Below the pieces are notes generated by a model that saw only the letters and a program-made list of their open reading frames with translations, was not told the origin of the DNA and searched no databases. Below, piece after piece: positions 16,346 to 24,774 of a stretch of 64,000 nucleotides of DNA. Position numbers and translations under genes: made by a program. Positions within the stretch are counted from its first letter, which is position 1. The number at the start of each line of letters is the position of its first letter. The stretch lies in contig CALZTY010000004.1 of assembly GCA_945829225.1 (NCBI GenBank), forward strand, positions 35,131-99,130. The letters run 5' to 3'. This DNA comes from an uncultured Bacteroidales bacterium (GTDB taxonomy: Bacteria; Bacteroidota; Bacteroidia; Bacteroidales; Muribaculaceae).

Positions 16346-16696
16346 TCAGGAATTGATAAACTCCTTGAGGCGATTGAGGAGAGAACGGTCGTCGGGACGC
16401 AGGTTGATAGAGACCTGCGAGTCGCGGCGGTTAAGGAATATTATAGATGTATCGAGCACGATTGCGGTCCATTCCTCGAATGGGACGAAGGCGTGAATGT
16501 GAGTCAAGGGGATGCGATGGAAAAGGGCATGCGGGTCGATTGAGCCGATGACTAAGTGAGAAGCCTCGGGGTTTATAGAGATATTGTGCAGTGCGCCCAC
16601 GCTATCGAAAAGGAGGGCGAAGTCGAGGCAGTCGGGACTCTTGGCACGACGCGGGTATTGATGATAGATGGCACGTATGATATCCTTGGTAATCAT
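16346..16696 (-). CDS. Conserved hypothetical protein, 116 aa
   Basis: The reading frame is open much further upstream, into oadB, but the plausible protein begins at the ATG at 16696 (MITKDIIRAIYHQYP), after the terminator of the decarboxylase operon. It has no signal peptide or membrane segment. Blocks such as PDCLDFALLFD, SHLVIGSIDP, FHRIPLTHIHAFV and WTAIVLDTSIIFLNR suggest a compact alpha/beta fold. I do not recognise the family. The opposite strand has a 67-codon frame that I judge to be a shadow because this one has a better composition. Function is unknown. Confidence 0.6.
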   Translation of the reverse strand: MITKDIIRAIYHQYPRRAKSPDCLDFALLFDSVGALHNISINPEASHLVIGSIDPHALFHRIPLTHIHAFVPFEEWTAIVLDTSIIFLNRRDSQVSINLRPDDRSLLNRLKEFINS

Positions 16697-16768
16697 AGGC
16701 AGAAGGGGAGGGCATTCATGGATGATAAAGATATAACAAAGGAGAGGCGCCGAAAGTTGCGGGAAGAC

Positions 16769-16811
16769 AAAAAAATAACCGCCGACCACGAAAAGAAGCG
16801 GTCGGCGGTTA
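16769..16811 (-). terminator. Terminator of the methylmalonyl-CoA decarboxylase operon
   Basis: A perfect 12-bp stem (16776-16787 with 16800-16811), a 12-base loop, and seven A on the plus strand at 16769-16775, which read as a U-tract on the minus strand. It begins 12 bases after the beta-subunit stop. Confidence 0.93.
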
Positions 16812-16823
16812 ATAATAAGGTAA

Positions 16824-17978
16824 TTAAGCGAGGAAGCCCAGGAGGACACCGGCGGCGACAGCGGAGCCGATAACGCCGGCGACGTTGGGACCCATAGCGT
16901 GCATGAGCAGGTAGTTGGAGGGGTCGTATTCAAGGCCGAGGTTATTGGAGATGCGCGCCGACATAGGCACAGCCGAAACGCCGGCGTTGCCGATGAGGGG
17001 GTTGATCTTCTTGGACTTGGGAAGGACGAGGTTGAAGAGCTTGACGAAGAGAACGCCGGAGGAAGAAGCAATGACGAACGCCATGAAACCGAGGAAGAAG
17101 ATAAAGATGGTTTGAGGCGTAAGGAATTGCGAAGCCTGAGTAGAAGCGCCGACAGTCATGCCGAGGAGGATAGTAATGATGTCGGTGAGGGCGTTAGAGG
17201 CGGTCTTAGCCAAGCGGTTGGTGACGCCACACTCGCGGAGGAGGTTACCGAAGAAGAGCATACCCAACAGAGGAATACCCGAGGGAACGACGAAGCAGGT
17301 GAGCAATAGACCCACGATGGGGAAAATAATCTTCTCGTTCTGCGATACGGCGCGAGCGGGTTTCATCTTGATAAGGCGCTCCTTCTTGGTAGTGAACAGG
17401 CGCATCAACGGGGGCTGGATAACAGGGACGAGAGCCATGTAAGAGTAAGCCGATACGGCGATGGCGCCCATGAGGTTGGGGGCGAGCTTGGACGAGAGGA
17501 AGATAGCGGTGGGGCCGTCGGCGCCGCCGATGATAGCGATAGCACCGGCTTGGTCGGGGGCGAAGCCGATGGCGAGGGCGACCATATAAGCGCCGAAGAT
17601 GCCGAACTGAGCGGCAGCACCGATGAGCATCAACTTAGGATTGGCGATAAGAGCGGAGAAGTCGGTCATAGCGCCAATGCCGAGGAAGATGAGCGGGGGA
17701 TACCATCCGGCACTCACACCGTTGTAGAGGATATTGAGGACAGAGCCTTCCTCGTAGATGCCGATTTCGAGCCCGGCGGCGGTGTTGAATGGGATGTTGC
17801 CGATGAGGATACCGAAGCCGATGGGAACCAGGAGCATAGGCTCGAAGTTCTTCTTGATTGCCAGCCAAATGAAGAACAAACCCACCAGAATCATGATGAT
17901 GTTGCCCCACTCGGCGTTGGCAAAACCGGTCAGTTCCCAGAACCGACCGAGGTTCTTACTTAGAAAATCAAATTCCAT
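16824..17978 (-). CDS. mmdB: Sodium-translocating decarboxylase beta subunit
   Basis: A 384-residue integral membrane protein of the OadB/MmdB/GcdB family, with about ten hydrophobic helices. This subunit decarboxylates carboxybiotin and moves Na+ outward. Hallmarks are FLGIGAMTDFSALIANPK, the GGADGPTAIFLSSKLAPNLMGAI-type loop (read here at about 150-175) and GNLLRECGVTNRL. The C-terminus has NAGVSAVPMSARISN and HAMGPNVAGVIGSA, also typical. It is the last gene of the operon, 16 bases after the biotin carrier gene. The MmdB name, rather than OadB, rests on mce and mmdA in the same operon. Confidence 0.95.
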   Translation of the reverse strand: MEFDFLSKNLGRFWELTGFANAEWGNIIMILVGLFFIWLAIKKNFEPMLLVPIGFGILIGNIPFNTAAGLEIGIYEEGSVLNILYNGVSAGWYPPLIFLGIGAMTDFSALIANPKLMLIGAAAQFGIFGAYMVALAIGFAPDQAGAIAIIGGADGPTAIFLSSKLAPNLMGAIAVSAYSYMALVPVIQPPLMRLFTTKKERLIKMKPARAVSQNEKIIFPIVGLLLTCFVVPSGIPLLGMLFFGNLLRECGVTNRLAKTASNALTDIITILLGMTVGASTQASQFLTPQTIFIFFLGFMAFVIASSSGVLFVKLFNLVLPKSKKINPLIGNAGVSAVPMSARISNNLGLEYDPSNYLLMHAMGPNVAGVIGSAVAAGVLLGFLA

Positions 17979-17994
17979 GAGTCGGTAAAGGGGG

Positions 17995-18435
17995 TTATTC
18001 GATTACGATTAAGGGGCTACCCTCGAGGACAGAGTCGCCGGCGGCGACGAGGATTTCCTTGACGGTGCCGTTAGAGCCGGCGTGGATGGCATTTTCCATC
18101 TTCATAGCCTCGAGGAGGAGGACGGTGTCGTCAGCCTTGACAGCGTCACCGACCTTGACGGGGATAGAGAGGACAACGCCGGGGAGGGGAGCCTTGACAG
18201 CCTTGGCGTTAGCGCCACCGGCTTGAGGCTTGGCGATGACCTTCTCGCCTGTAGCGGTGCGGGGAGCAGCAGCGGGACGAGGAGCTTGAACAGACTTGAT
18301 GGCGGCAGCCTTTTTTGCTTCTAATTCGACGCGATAAGCGACGCCGTTAACTTCAACTTGGGCAACGTTGTCCTCGATGTCACCGATGTTAACCTTGTAG
18401 GAGTTGCCGTTGATTTTATATTTGTATTCTTTCAT
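17995..18435 (-). CDS. mmdC: Biotin carboxyl carrier subunit of methylmalonyl-CoA decarboxylase
   Basis: A 146-residue protein that carries the transferred carboxyl group on biotin. The C-terminal biotinyl domain (about 78-146) has the site EAMKMENAI, so biotin would be on Lys112. The N-terminal 40 residues (YKYKINGNSYKV, VEVNGVAYRVEL) form the usual small beta segment, joined by an Ala/Pro-rich linker (about 48-80) that lets the biotin arm swing between the alpha and beta subunits. It lies 27 bases after the gamma-type subunit gene and 16 before the beta gene. Confidence 0.93.
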   Translation of the reverse strand: MKEYKYKINGNSYKVNIGDIEDNVAQVEVNGVAYRVELEAKKAAAIKSVQAPRPAAAPRTATGEKVIAKPQAGGANAKAVKAPLPGVVLSIPVKVGDAVKADDTVLLLEAMKMENAIHAGSNGTVKEILVAAGDSVLEGSPLIVIE

Positions 18436-18462
18436 TGTAACGAGATTGATTAAAGATTAAAA

Positions 18463-19380
18463 TCAGTGGCGCACGTTGCGTTGAGGCACTTCGCGCAGGC
18501 TGTAGATCTTGGAACTCCAGGGCGAGTAAGCGCGCTTGACTTTGTTGATAGTAAGGATAGTGTTTTCGCTGTCGTGAGCGTCGAGGTGCTCGTGGAGCGC
18601 CATGACGATTGCGGCGATTTCCTCGCCGGTGTCGTGGCTAACGTCAACCACCGAGATGGTGTTGTCGGCGGTAGACTCAGAGCGAGCCTTGTTGATGCGA
18701 GCGATGAGCGAGCCGATCTTGCCGATACCGTAGAACGAGAGGCAGAGGACGAGGAGGGCAGAGAATACGATGCTCATAGCCATGATAGCCATGCCGAAGC
18801 CGTGAGCGTCCTTCTCGGCGAAGTCCTTGATATTCTCGTTGGTATCCTTGATGACGTTGGCACTTGAGGGAGTGATGTAGCGGTCACCCTCGCCGTCGCG
18901 GAGTTTCCACTCGCCGCTGCCGTCCTTAGTACGAGCCCAAGATTGTCCGGGGAGGATGGTGGCGGGGACAGTGACCTCATCGATGAGCGAGCTGTCGGCA
19001 TCAAGGATAGCGATGTAGTTATCCTTGCCGGGGGTGAGGGTGAAGTTGGTGTGGAATGTACCCTTGCAAGGCTCATTGTCAGCCCAGAAGATGATGTGCT
19101 GACGGCGGGGTATCTTGGTGTTGACGTCGCCTAATGGCACAGGGTACAGGACCTTGTGGGCGGGGTCGGTAGTGATGAAGATACTCGAGATCTCGATGGG
19201 GGCAAAGTTGGAGTTGAAGAGTTCAATCCACGCGGGGTGGGCGCCGTATTCGTCGGCGATACCCTCGGGAGTGTTCTCAACGACGACCTCGTTGATGCGC
19301 ACAGCCTTACGGCTCTGAGCGGAGGCACCAATAGCGAGCGCCACCACAGCCACGAGTATCAATAATAGACGTTTGTTCAT
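18463..19380 (-). CDS. Lamin-tail domain fused to OadG-type gamma subunit
   Basis: A 305-residue protein. A signal peptide (1-21) leads to a lamin-tail-like Ig domain at about 27-175: it opens RINEVVVENTPEG, followed by HPAWIELFNSNFAPIEIS and the closing LRDGEGDRYITPSSAN. A single membrane helix at about 194-218 comes next (FGMAIMAMSIVFSALLVL), then a cytoplasmic tail with acidic and basic patches and a short OadG-like region (TGEEIAAIVMALHEHLD). OadG/MmdD normally has only the helix and tail and stabilises the pump. Here a large extracytoplasmic domain is added, placed between mmdA and the carrier gene exactly where the gamma subunit is expected. Confidence 0.85.
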   Translation of the reverse strand: MNKRLLLILVAVVALAIGASAQSRKAVRINEVVVENTPEGIADEYGAHPAWIELFNSNFAPIEISSIFITTDPAHKVLYPVPLGDVNTKIPRRQHIIFWADNEPCKGTFHTNFTLTPGKDNYIAILDADSSLIDEVTVPATILPGQSWARTKDGSGEWKLRDGEGDRYITPSSANVIKDTNENIKDFAEKDAHGFGMAIMAMSIVFSALLVLCLSFYGIGKIGSLIARINKARSESTADNTISVVDVSHDTGEEIAAIVMALHEHLDAHDSENTILTINKVKRAYSPWSSKIYSLREVPQRNVRH

Positions 19381-19407
19381 GTCGTATTAATAAATGTGGT
19401 GTGGTAA

Positions 19408-20961
<1,554 letters not shown>

Positions 20962-20995
20962 TGAATATCTAATTAGTCTAAAATAAATGACGGGA

Positions 20996-21415
20996 TTACT
21001 TGTTGGGGTCTTCGCAGAGCTCGATGAGCGTACCTACGGTCGACTTGGGGTGAAGGAAAGCGATGTTGAGACCTTCGGCGCCACGGCGGGGAGCCTTGTC
21101 GATGAGGCGGCAGCCTTTGCCTTCGACCTCGGCGAGAGCGTTAGCGACGCCGTCGGCGATGCAGAAAGCCATGTGCTGGATGCCACCGCGACCGCCATTG
21201 TTGGCGATGAACTTGGAGATAGCGCTGTCCTCGGCGGTACCCTCGAGGAGCTCAATCTTGGTTTGACCTACCTTGAAGAAAGCAGTCTTAACTTTTTGGT
21301 CAGCGACTTCTTCGATAGCTGTACACTTGAGACCGAGAATGTTCTCGTAGAAAGGGATAGCCTCTTCGAGAGAGGGCACGGCGATGCCGATGTGTTCGAT
21401 ATGGGAGATTTCCAT
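20996..21415 (-). CDS. mce: Methylmalonyl-CoA epimerase
   Basis: A 139-residue single-module glyoxalase-fold enzyme that interconverts (R)- and (S)-methylmalonyl-CoA. Diagnostic blocks are [18 protein letters not shown] at the N-terminus with the first metal-binding His, [14 protein letters not shown] with the second, [12 protein letters not shown], and [16 protein letters not shown] with the terminal Glu ligand. It is the first gene of the decarboxylase operon and supplies the isomer used between methylmalonyl-CoA mutase and the decarboxylase. No mutase gene is in the window. Confidence 0.96.
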   Translation of the reverse strand: MEISHIEHIGIAVPSLEEAIPFYENILGLKCTAIEEVADQKVKTAFFKVGQTKIELLEGTAEDSAISKFIANNGGRGGIQHMAFCIADGVANALAEVEGKGCRLIDKAPRRGAEGLNIAFLHPKSTVGTLIELCEDPNK

Positions 21416-21499
21416 AGTAAAAAGTTTATAAAAGTTGTTTTAATGTTAATACTCTGACGATTAAGTGCGGGGCGAATGGTGCCGGCGCACATTTGGGTA

Positions 21500-21507
21500 C
21501 AAAGGTA
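21500..21507 (-). promoter_or_regulatory. -7 element for the mce-mmd operon
   Basis: CAAAGGTA on the plus strand reads TACCTTTG on the minus strand, a perfect TAnnTTTG match, 85 bases before the mce ATG. The best TTTG upstream is only 12 bases away, so the -33 element is unclear. Confidence 0.5.
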
Positions 21508-21574
21508 CGAAAATTTTCACAAATTTGCACAGCTTTTTATAATAATGAGGTGTAAAGGGGCGAAAAAAGGAGAG

Positions 21575-21606
21575 TTTGCTGATGTTAAAGGAATTTTGTA
21601 CCTTTG
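21575..21606 (+). promoter_or_regulatory. ychF promoter
   Basis: TTTG at 21575-21578 and TACCTTTG at 21599-21606, 20 bases apart. The ATG is at 21636, giving a leader of about 25 nt. Confidence 0.75.
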
Positions 21607-21635
21607 CACGACTAAAAAACGAATAATAGAAAGAA

Positions 21636-22739
21636 ATGGCATTACAATGTGGCATAGTAGGCTTGCCGAATGTGGGCAAGTCGACACTGTTCAACTGCCT
21701 GAGCAATGCAAAGGCACAGTCGGCAAACTTTCCATTCTGCACCATCGAGCCGAATGTGGGCGTAATTACGGTGCCCGACGAGCGACTCAACAAGTTGGTG
21801 GAGATGTGCAATCCGCGGTCGGTGGTACCGGCGACGGTGGAGATTGTGGATATCGCCGGCTTGGTGAAAGGCGCGTCGAAGGGCGAAGGCTTAGGCAATA
21901 AATTCCTTGCAAATATCCGCGAGACCGATGCGATACTGCACGTGTTGCGTTGCTTTGACGATGACAATATCACCCATGTCGATGGCTCGGTAGACCCGGT
22001 GCGCGACAAGGAAATTATAGATTATGAGTTGTCACTCAAGGACTTGGAGACTGTCGAGGGACGAATGGCGCGCACCCAGAAACAGGCACAGACCGGCGGC
22101 GACAAGACCGCCAAGATGCAGTATGAAGTGCTGAGCCGTATCCACGATGCGCTGATAGCCGGCAAGCCGGCACGCTCGGTGACACTGGAGACTCCCGATG
22201 AGCAGAAATTTTTCAAGGAATTGTTCCTGCTGACCGCCAAGCCGGTGCTGTATGTGTGCAATGTCGACGATGCCTCGGCGGTGAACGGTAATCACTATGT
22301 GGAGGCTGTCGCCAAGGCTATCGAGGGCGAAGATGCCTCGCTGATGATAGTTGCCGCGCAGACCGAGAGCGAAATAGCCGAACTCGACACCTGGGAAGAG
22401 CGTCGCGAATTTTTGGCAGAGATAGGGCTCGAGGAGTCGGGCGTATCGCGCTTGATACGTGCGGCATATGCCTTGCTCGACTTGCAGACCTACTTCACCG
22501 CCGGACCCGACGAGGTGCGAGCATGGACCTTCCGCCGCGGGTCGAAGGCGCCGAAATGTGCCGGCATCATCCACACCGACTTTGAGAAAGGCTTTATCCG
22601 CGCCGAGGTCATCAAGTATGACGACTATGTGGCTCTCGGTGGCGAGACCGGAGTGCGCGAGGCAGGAAAACTGTCGGTCGAGGGAAAAGAATACGTGGTG
22701 CAAGATGGTGATATCATGCACTTCCGCTTCAACGTATAA
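21636..22739 (+). CDS. ychF: Redox-regulated ATPase YchF (Obg family)
   Basis: A 367-residue ribosome-associated Obg-family NTPase that prefers ATP. The P-loop is GLPNVGKST (8-16); switch regions follow as FPFCTIEPNVG and DIAGLVKGASKGEGLGN. The NxxE-type specificity motif is YVCNVDD, as usual for YchF rather than GTP-binding NKxD. A coiled-coil insert and a C-terminal TGS domain (LQTYFTAGPDEVRAWTF, then GDIMHFRFNV) complete the family layout, and the length is standard. The next feature is a likely terminator. Confidence 0.97.
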   Translation: MALQCGIVGLPNVGKSTLFNCLSNAKAQSANFPFCTIEPNVGVITVPDERLNKLVEMCNPRSVVPATVEIVDIAGLVKGASKGEGLGNKFLANIRETDAILHVLRCFDDDNITHVDGSVDPVRDKEIIDYELSLKDLETVEGRMARTQKQAQTGGDKTAKMQYEVLSRIHDALIAGKPARSVTLETPDEQKFFKELFLLTAKPVLYVCNVDDASAVNGNHYVEAVAKAIEGEDASLMIVAAQTESEIAELDTWEERREFLAEIGLEESGVSRLIRAAYALLDLQTYFTAGPDEVRAWTFRRGSKAPKCAGIIHTDFEKGFIRAEVIKYDDYVALGGETGVREAGKLSVEGKEYVVQDGDIMHFRFNV

Positions 22740-22751
22740 TATTGAAATACA

Positions 22752-22787
22752 AAGGGCTACGCTCGGGTGAGTGTAGCCCTTGTTGTA
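22752..22787 (+). terminator. Terminator after ychF
   Basis: AAGGGCTAC (22752-22760) pairs with GTAGCCCTT (22773-22781); the stem continues through a G-U pair and CTC/GAG to a GGGT loop. The tail TTGTTGT is only moderately U-rich. Confidence 0.75.
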
Positions 22788-22799
22788 TCTGTGCGAGGG

Positions 22800-22990
22800 T
22801 GATTAATTGAGACAAAAGCCCGGCATAGAGTTGCGCGGAGCCGGGGAGTATACCCTTGCGAATTGCTTTAAGAAAGCGATTGTTGATTCTTTGGGTGAGA
22901 TAGCGCGACGGCTCTCTCGGTCGTTGTCGCTTGTGGCGACGGGTTGGGTGTAACTTTTCTCCATAGGCAGCGGGGTTGGATGTTTGTGTT
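22800..22990 (+). other. Unassigned region between ychF and pyrG with several hairpins
   Basis: The ychF-pyrG gap is 388 bases. Between the ychF terminator and the pyrG promoter lies a GC-richer block with no credible reading frame. Hairpins seen by eye are CCCGGC/GCCGGG (22819-22824/22840-22845), ATTGCTTT/AAAGCGAT (22862-22869/22873-22880, one G-U), CGAC/GTCG (22906-22909/22920-22923) and GTCGC/GCGAC (22926-22930/22936-22940). It does not contain the core sequences of RNase P, tmRNA or SRP RNA that I would recognise. It may be a small RNA gene or decayed sequence; strand is not established. Confidence 0.35.
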
Positions 22991-23079
22991 CATATAGTTA
23001 ACGACTGATAACATAGATTATTGTGTGAGCGGATAAAAATAATTTGGGAGAGTATTTTGGATGAAAAATCGGAGACTAC

Positions 23080-23110
23080 TTGGGCGATTGCAAAAGAATT
23101 TGTACCTTTG
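23080..23110 (+). promoter_or_regulatory. pyrG promoter
   Basis: TTG at 23080-23082 and TACCTTTG at 23103-23110, 20 bases apart. Transcription should begin near 23115, so the ATG at 23080 cannot be the pyrG start; the GTG at 23128 can. Confidence 0.8.
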
Positions 23111-23127
23111 CAGAAAATAATACAATT

Positions 23128-24744
23128 GTGGAAACGAAATATATCTTCGTCACCGGCGGCGTGGTGTCATCCTTGGGTAAAGGAATTATATCGTCGTCGT
23201 TGGCTTGTTTGTTAAAAGCGCGAGGCTATCGCGTTACGATTCAGAAGTTTGACCCGTATATCAACATTGATCCCGGCACGCTCAACCCCTACGAGCATGG
23301 CGAGTGTTATGTGACTGTTGACGGTCACGAAGCCGACCTCGACCTCGGACACTACGAGCGCTTCACCGATATCCAGACTACACGCGCCAATAATGTGACC
23401 ACCGGTCGCATCTATCAGAGCGTCATCGACAAGGAACGCCGAGGCGACTATCTGGGCAAGACGGTGCAGATTGTGCCCCATATCACCGATGAAATCAAGC
23501 GTGCGGTCAAGGCGCTGGGCAATACCGGCGACTTCGACTTCATCATCACCGAGATAGGTGGTGTCGTGGGTGATATCGAGTCGTTGCCCTTCTTGGAGGC
23601 AGTGCGTCAGTTGCGCTGGGAGTTGGGTGACAGCAGCCTGTGTATCCACCTCACCTATGTGCCCTATATCGCTGCAGCCAAGGAACTTAAGACCAAGCCC
23701 ACACAGCACTCGGTCAAGAAGTTGCAAGAATTGGGAATCCAGCCCGATGTACTGGTATTGCGCACCGAGCGCGATATCACCACCGAGGTTCGTCGCAAGA
23801 TAGCCTTGTTCTGCAACGTGGCTCCCGATGCCGTGGTGCAGTCGATAGATGTTGATACAATCTACCGTGTGCCCTTGAAGATGCACGAGCAACACCTCGA
23901 CGAAATCGTGTTGCGCAAGACCCACACACCTATCGAGGGCGAGCCTCATATGGCTCCGTGGATGAACTTCTTGAACAAGATGGGCAATGCGACCGAGACC
24001 GTCACCATCGGTTTGGTGGGCAAGTATGTCGAGTTGCAAGATGCCTACAAGTCAATCAATGAGTCGCTGTTGCAAGCCGCTACCTATGCCGATCATCGCC
24101 TCAAGATAGTGTATATTCACTCCGAGAAGGTGAGTGACGCCAACGTCGAGGAGAAACTCGCCGGCATGGATGGTGTGATAATCGCTCCGGGCTTCGGTCA
24201 GCGAGGCATCGAGGGCAAATTTGTAGCCCTCAAGTATTGCCGTGAGCACGATGTGCCCACCTTTGGCATCTGCTTGGGTATGCAGTGCATGGTGATTGAG
24301 TTTGCTCGCGATGTGCTCGGGCTTGCCGAGGCAAATTCGACCGAGATGAATCCCGGTACCCCCGATAACGTAATTGACTTGATGGAGGAGCAGAAGAGCA
24401 TCTCCAATATGGGTGGCACGATGCGACTCGGTGCCTATGAGTGCCGTCTGGCTCCCGGAAGCAAGGCAGCCGAGGCATATGGTTCGCAGGATATCAAGGA
24501 GCGCCATCGCCATCGCTTCGAGTTCAATAATGCATATCGCGAGAAATTCGAGCGTGCCGGCATGGCATGCGTGGGCGAAAATCCGCGCACACACTTGGTC
24601 GAAGTGGTCGAGATACCCTCCAAGCGCTGGTTTGTGGGCACGCAGTACCACCCCGAGTACTCGTCGACAGTTCTCTCGCCCAATCCTTTATTTATATCGT
24701 TTATCAAAGCCGCCATCGCCTATAAGGCAGAGATTGGTAAATAA
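23128..24744 (+). CDS. pyrG: CTP synthase
   Basis: A 538-residue enzyme that makes CTP from UTP, ATP and glutamine. The N-terminal synthetase domain begins immediately with KYIFVTGGVVSSLGKG (P-loop) and has the UTP-site block DPYINIDPGTLNPYEHGE. The C-terminal class I glutaminase domain has the nucleophile Cys382 in FGICLGMQC and the His-Glu pair in YHPEYSS. I set the start at GTG 23128 (METKYIF) because homologues begin here and the longer frame starts inside the promoter. yidC follows after 30 bases, probably in the same operon. Confidence 0.97.
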   Translation: METKYIFVTGGVVSSLGKGIISSSLACLLKARGYRVTIQKFDPYINIDPGTLNPYEHGECYVTVDGHEADLDLGHYERFTDIQTTRANNVTTGRIYQSVIDKERRGDYLGKTVQIVPHITDEIKRAVKALGNTGDFDFIITEIGGVVGDIESLPFLEAVRQLRWELGDSSLCIHLTYVPYIAAAKELKTKPTQHSVKKLQELGIQPDVLVLRTERDITTEVRRKIALFCNVAPDAVVQSIDVDTIYRVPLKMHEQHLDEIVLRKTHTPIEGEPHMAPWMNFLNKMGNATETVTIGLVGKYVELQDAYKSINESLLQAATYADHRLKIVYIHSEKVSDANVEEKLAGMDGVIIAPGFGQRGIEGKFVALKYCREHDVPTFGICLGMQCMVIEFARDVLGLAEANSTEMNPGTPDNVIDLMEEQKSISNMGGTMRLGAYECRLAPGSKAAEAYGSQDIKERHRHRFEFNNAYREKFERAGMACVGENPRTHLVEVVEIPSKRWFVGTQYHPEYSSTVLSPNPLFISFIKAAIAYKAEIGK

Positions 24745-24774
24745 TTTTAATGTTTATTAACGCGCACAATATCA

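Noticed and set aside
16340..16543. 67-codon plus-strand frame just after the gene at 15266
   Set aside because: It overlaps the better-looking minus-strand gene at 16346-16696, and has no promoter or family match.
16697..17071. N-terminal extension of the small minus-strand gene into oadB
   Set aside because: The extension is antisense-register noise of oadB, low-complexity Ser/Pro, and passes through the operon terminator.
23080..23127. ATG start for pyrG
   Set aside because: Lies in the -33 promoter region, upstream of the expected transcript start.
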